Positions 7,850 through 10,281 of a stretch of 10,281 bases of DNA are shown piece by piece (within the stretch, counting starts at the first letter, position 1; each line of letters begins with the position of its first letter). The stretch comes from Pedobacter sp. (GTDB taxonomy: Bacteria; Bacteroidota; Bacteroidia; Sphingobacteriales; Sphingobacteriaceae): NCBI GenBank assembly GCA_004295885.1, contig SEDG01000096.1, positions 1 to 10,281 of the forward strand. Reading direction: 5' to 3'. A program made the translations under genes and the position numbers. Under the pieces are notes generated by a model. The model was not told the origin of the DNA. It was given only the letters and a program-made list of their open reading frames with translations, and did not search any database.

Positions 7850-7857
7850 TATATTTG
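7826..7857 (+). promoter_or_regulatory. Bacteroidota housekeeping promoter for the guide RNA
   Basis: TTTG (7826-7829) and TATATTTG (7850-7857) are separated by exactly 20 bp and fit the Bacteroidota consensus TTTG/N19-21/TAnnTTTG at every fixed position. The start site would be around 7862-7866, about 25 bp before the anti-repeat. No ORF of the right frame starts directly downstream, as expected for an RNA gene. Confidence 0.65.
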
Positions 7858-7863
7858 ATTTAG

Positions 7864-8076
7864 TAATTAAGGTATTAATAAGAGTCTTGCAACTACAGAA
7901 ATCTGAGGCCGTTGAAGCAAGACAGCAGATTAATATCCATATCTATGTGTAGTTGTATATATTTGTACATCGAAATAGATGTGGGTGCTGCTGTAAATCC
8001 ATTTCAACTTAAGGCCTCAGAAACTTTCATGTAGTTATGGTCGGCAGTCCCACATGTATTGTGAACTTCCCCAACG
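7864..8076 (+). ncRNA. Natural single-guide-like RNA (tracr part, hairpin, repeat, guide) for dCas12f
   Basis: Bases 7891-7916 form an uninterrupted 26-nt anti-repeat. They pair in four blocks with the downstream repeat: AACTACA with 8030-8036, GAAA with 8025-8028, TCTGAGGCC with 8013-8021, and GTTGAA with 8003-8008. All bulges (1, 3 and 4 nt) are on the repeat side. Between the two arms is a long hairpin: ACAGCAG (7922-7928) with CTGCTGT (7988-7994), CCATATCTAT (7937-7946) with ATAGATGTGG (7975-7984, one G-U), and a small apical stem TGTA/TACA (7954-7957, 7966-7969). The order anti-repeat, hairpin, repeat, guide on one strand lets a single transcript fold into a Cas12f/omega-RNA-like scaffold with the guide (from about 8037) at its 3' end. 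Both ends are approximate: the 5' end is inferred from the promoter, and the 3' end may extend through the second unit. Confidence 0.75.
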
Positions 8077-8151
8077 TTTCAACTTAAGGCCTCAGAAACT
8101 TTCATGTAGTTATGGTCGGCAGTCCCACATGTATTGTGAACTTCCCCAACG
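8002..8151 (+). CRISPR. Minimal CRISPR-like array: two perfect 75-bp repeat-guide units
   Basis: Unit 1 (8002-8076) and unit 2 (8077-8151) are identical over all 75 bp. The first about 35 nt of each (8002-8036, 8077-8111) is the repeat defined by pairing with the anti-repeat. The remaining about 40 nt (8037-8076, 8112-8151; begins ATGGTCGGCAG, ends TTCCCCAACG) is the guide region. The guide is the same in both copies and no third repeat follows. Identical spacers and the absence of cas1/cas2 argue for tandem duplication of one fixed guide rather than spacer acquisition. The exact repeat/spacer border cannot be set because the copies do not differ. Confidence 0.7.
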
Positions 8152-8392
8152 CAAGACTCGTATAACCAAATACGAGTATGAAAGAACTAAGCAACACTAT
8201 ATGTATGTCTTTATCGCTTTATCCGAAAGCGAATGCAACAGGTTATGTTTTTTCAATCCCCAATCATCTCTATTGTTTTTTTGCATTTAACAGGTTGTAT
8301 GCGTTGAAGCCGAAGGATCCGGTGTAAACTTTGTTGAAGCAAAGATAATCCCTATCTAAAAACGAAAGATTTACTGATTAAAATAAATTGCT
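8152..8392 (+). other. Non-coding leader between guide array and sigma gene
   Basis: No gene is supported here. A perfect hairpin ACTCGTAT-AACCAA-ATACGAGT (8156-8177) begins 4 bp after the second guide unit and may mark its 3' end, though no U-tract follows. A second hairpin CGCTTT-ATCCG-AAAGCG (8215-8231) is followed 16 bp later by six T (8248-8253). AACAGGTT occurs at 8237-8244 and 8289-8296. GTTGAAGC, the end of the anti-repeat, recurs at 8303-8310 and 8333-8340. TAAACTTTG (8325-8333) is a poor -7 candidate for the sigma gene; its promoter is otherwise unclear. Confidence 0.45.
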
Positions 8393-9205
8393 GTGGTTAC
8401 ACAAAAAATAAGTGCCAAGGCTAACTATGCCTTTCATTTCGGCAAGTTTAGAGAAGGGAACGAAAGCGGCCTTGCGTTTTTTTACAATCATTGGTATCCT
8501 ATGCTGTATTATAGCGGGGTGAGATATATCAAGGATGATGTGAACGCGGCTTGTATTGTTAATGAGGCATTTTTGAGGCTCTGGCTTTTTCGTGACCGAA
8601 TCACAGAATCTGGACAGATAGAGGTTTTTATCAAAAAGTTGGCTAAAGATGGCTACAAGGCCTATTTCAGGACGAGTTCCCAAAAATTCCAGCGTAACCT
8701 GCTGCGGCTAGATGACATTGAGAATTATCAAGAATTTATAGGTGCGGCAGAATCTGGTTATGACATAGAAGAGGAGGTACTTGACCAGCAGGATTTAGAC
8801 GAACAAATGAAAGAACAATGGGCAAGGGTAACGCAAGTAATCCCAAACCTTACGGCAGACCAACAGCTGTTCATCAGGCTGTGCATTAAGTATTCATTTG
8901 ATTATGATCGCGTAGCCTGGCATATAGGAGGCATCTCGAGTTATGAAGTAGCTCGAAAAGTGGAAAAGACGCTGGTTTGCCTTAAGGCTATCATAACCGA
9001 TTCGCAGAAGCTAGATAGTGTGGGGAAGGCCAATAACTTTAAGTTTGAAGGTGATGTGTGTCCAGAGCAAATGGATATCCTGCGGATGCGTTATGAGCTC
9101 CAATACAGTTTTGAGGAAATTGCCGCGGCACTCAATTTAAGTCAGGGCTACATTCAGCGTGCGTTTGTACGTGCAATGACCAGGGTGAAAAAAGTTAAAC
9201 GATAA
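8393..9205 (+). CDS. ECF-type sigma factor (sigmaE) of a dCas12f system, with extra C-terminal HTH
   Basis: A 270-residue protein read from GTG 8393; no in-frame ATG is near and an upstream stop at 8384 limits the start. Residues about 19-95 are sigma region 2 (FREGNESGLAFFYNHWYPMLYY, then ACIVNEAFLRLWLFRDRI), which binds core RNA polymerase. Residues 151-200 (LTADQQLFIRLCIKY, ISSYEVARKVEKTL) are a sigma-4-like HTH. A second sigma-4-like HTH follows at 223-267 (CPEQMDILRMRYEL, SFEEIAAALNLSQGYIQRAF). Ordinary ECF factors are about 190 residues with one such domain, so the tail is unusual. The gene stops 3 bp before the Cas12f-like gene and follows the guide RNA. From the known dCas12f-sigmaE systems, the likely role is to bind the effector-guide complex and recruit RNA polymerase to a guide-chosen site. 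No anti-sigma gene is visible. Confidence 0.85.
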   Translation: MVTQKISAKANYAFHFGKFREGNESGLAFFYNHWYPMLYYSGVRYIKDDVNAACIVNEAFLRLWLFRDRITESGQIEVFIKKLAKDGYKAYFRTSSQKFQRNLLRLDDIENYQEFIGAAESGYDIEEEVLDQQDLDEQMKEQWARVTQVIPNLTADQQLFIRLCIKYSFDYDRVAWHIGGISSYEVARKVEKTLVCLKAIITDSQKLDSVGKANNFKFEGDVCPEQMDILRMRYELQYSFEEIAAALNLSQGYIQRAFVRAMTRVKKVKR

Positions 9206-9208
9206 GTC

Positions 9209-10281
9209 ATGGAAAAGAACACCACTGTTGTGACCCGCAAGATTCAGTTGCTGATTGATTCAAATGATCCTGAGGTGATTAAACAGGCTAGAGACCAGCT
9301 TTATCAATGGCAAAACATATGTTTTAGGGCTGCCAATATAATTGTAAGTCATCAGTTTGTACAAGAACAGGTAAAAGATTTCTTCTACTTAACTGAAGAC
9401 ATTAAACTGAAGCTTACAGATCATAGGAAAGATGAAAATGGCATATTGCAATTATCACGGGAGGGTAGTACCTACAATTTGCTCTCCAAGCATTTCAAAG
9501 GGCAGGTACCTATGAATATGATGGTCTGCCTTAACCACGTTTTGCTGTCTTACTTTAATAAAGAAAAGGTTTCTTACTGGAAGGGTGAGAAATCGCTACG
9601 GAACTATAAAAACAACATTCCTATGCCCTTTAGTGCAGACGCAATCAGAAAATTGACCAGCACAGAAAATGGGAGAGACTTTCGTTTCAATTTTTTCAAG
9701 ATTCCTTTTAGAACCTATCTAGGTAAAGACAAATCTAATAACAGGGTCATGCTTGAAAGAATAAAAACGGGCGCATTGATGCTACTTACCAGTCAATTGC
9801 AAATAGCGAAGGGCAAGATTTTTTTGTTGGCTGCCATTAGAATTGATAAAGAGCAAAATAGTTTAGATCCTACTGTTATTGCGGAGGCCTCACTATCGAT
9901 AGAACATCCAATAGTTGTGAAGATTGGAAAATATGATTGTGCAATTGGAAACAAGGAAGAGTTTTTACATCGTAGGCTAGCCATAAAGGCAGCAATATAC
10001 AGGCTACAAAAAGGAGCCGCCTTTAACCATGCCGGGCATGGTCGTAAACGCAAAATGAAAAGTTTGGATGATTATTGGCAAATGGAAAAGCGCTATGTGG
10101 AGAATAAATTACACGTATACAGTAGGATGCTCATTAATTTTTGCTTAAAACATCAAGCGGCAACGATTTTGTTGGTTAATCAGCAAGCAAAAGAAGAAAT
10201 GGCAAAAGAAAATGAATTTCTATTACAGAATTGGAGTTACTTTAGCTTGAAAGAAAAAATTAGCTATAAAGCTGAGATGGC
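9209..10281 (+). CDS. Nuclease-dead Cas12f/TnpB-like RNA-guided DNA-binding protein (partial, C-terminus missing)
   Basis: From ATG 9209, 3 bp after the sigma stop, 357 codons run off the right edge. The N-terminal half (about 1-210) is the variable recognition/wedge part. The RuvC-like half shows Cas12f/TnpB landmarks: AEASLSIEHPIVVKIG (225-240), GHGRKRKMKSLDD (276-288), the bridge-like YVENKLHVYSRMLINFC (296-312), ILLVNQ (320-325) and NWSYFSLKEKISYKAE (341-356). In active relatives the first block reads GxDLGIxxP and the RuvC-II block IxxE(D/N)L. Here the Asp position is S228 with S230 for Gly, and the Glu position is V323, so DNA cleavage should be lost while guide RNA and DNA binding can remain. 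RuvC-III and any zinc finger lie beyond the window. Paired with a sigma factor and a guide RNA, it most likely is the targeting subunit of RNA-guided transcription. A TnpB-derived repressor is the alternative. Confidence 0.85.
   Translation, partial: MEKNTTVVTRKIQLLIDSNDPEVIKQARDQLYQWQNICFRAANIIVSHQFVQEQVKDFFYLTEDIKLKLTDHRKDENGILQLSREGSTYNLLSKHFKGQVPMNMMVCLNHVLLSYFNKEKVSYWKGEKSLRNYKNNIPMPFSADAIRKLTSTENGRDFRFNFFKIPFRTYLGKDKSNNRVMLERIKTGALMLLTSQLQIAKGKIFLLAAIRIDKEQNSLDPTVIAEASLSIEHPIVVKIGKYDCAIGNKEEFLHRRLAIKAAIYRLQKGAAFNHAGHGRKRKMKSLDDYWQMEKRYVENKLHVYSRMLINFCLKHQAATILLVNQQAKEEMAKENEFLLQNWSYFSLKEKISYKAEM

Noticed and set aside
8002..8151. Tandem 75-bp repeat as transposon target duplication or satellite
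   Set aside because: Its first part pairs with a 26-nt anti-repeat just upstream, beside a Cas12f-like gene, so a repeat-guide reading explains much more.
8156..8177. Perfect 8-bp hairpin as intrinsic terminator of the guide RNA
   Set aside because: No U-tract follows; it may protect or define the 3' end, but a terminator call is not supported.
8054..8290. Open frame of 78 codons across the second guide unit
   Set aside because: It begins inside the guide region and runs through the perfect duplication, repeating the same peptide; the segment is better explained as guide-RNA DNA.
8378..8683. Leftward open frame of 101 codons over the sigma gene start
   Set aside because: It is antisense to a well-supported sigma factor and has no recognisable protein features.
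9793..10053. Leftward open frame inside the Cas12f-like gene
   Set aside because: It is antisense to the conserved RuvC-like part and looks like a shadow frame.
9209..10281. Active TnpB of an IS200/IS605 element
   Set aside because: Two catalytic RuvC residues are replaced, no TnpA gene or element ends are visible, and the gene is paired with a sigma gene and a repeat/anti-repeat RNA.

Overview
The window looks like an accessory region of a Bacteroidota chromosome, probably Sphingobacteriaceae-like (Pedobacter/Mucilaginibacter type). Supporting signs are a TTTG/N20/TAnnTTTG promoter, weak or absent Shine-Dalgarno sequences, Bacteroidota-style ECF sigma architecture and a cysteine-rich secreted peptide of a type I associate with this phylum. 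The genus call is inference.

Left (1-1700): the start of a leftward exported methyltransferase gene; a 500-bp gene-free stretch with an inverted-repeat element and a C-rich/G-rich skew switch; then a leftward HEPN-like gene.

Middle (1709-6761): a rightward, visibly AT-rich operon. A cysteine-rich secreted peptide, apparently cut at its C-terminus, is followed by an SMC/Rad50-like ATPase with a zinc hook, a membrane-anchored coiled-coil protein, a small polytopic membrane protein and an FRG-domain protein. Overlap or gaps of 2-15 bp between the last four indicate one transcription unit. I infer a transferred conflict or anti-phage module that I cannot assign to a named system. A cluster of palindromes closes it, facing a leftward lipoprotein gene and an XRE regulator.

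Right (7800-10281): the most exciting part. A Bacteroidota-type promoter carrying two palindromes drives a structured RNA. It holds a 26-nt uninterrupted anti-repeat, a long hairpin and then the matching repeat and guide, in that order: in effect a natural single-guide RNA. The repeat-guide unit (75 bp) is present as two perfect tandem copies. Downstream come an ECF-type sigma factor with an apparent second sigma-4-like HTH and, 3 bp later, a Cas12f/TnpB-like protein running off the window. Both RuvC acidic residues that are visible are replaced (Asp to Ser, Glu to Val). There are no cas1/cas2 genes in view. This is the architecture of the recently described dCas12f-sigmaE RNA-guided transcription systems of Bacteroidota: a nuclease-dead effector places a sigma factor and RNA polymerase at a guide-specified site. 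The divergent XRE gene may control the guide-RNA promoter.
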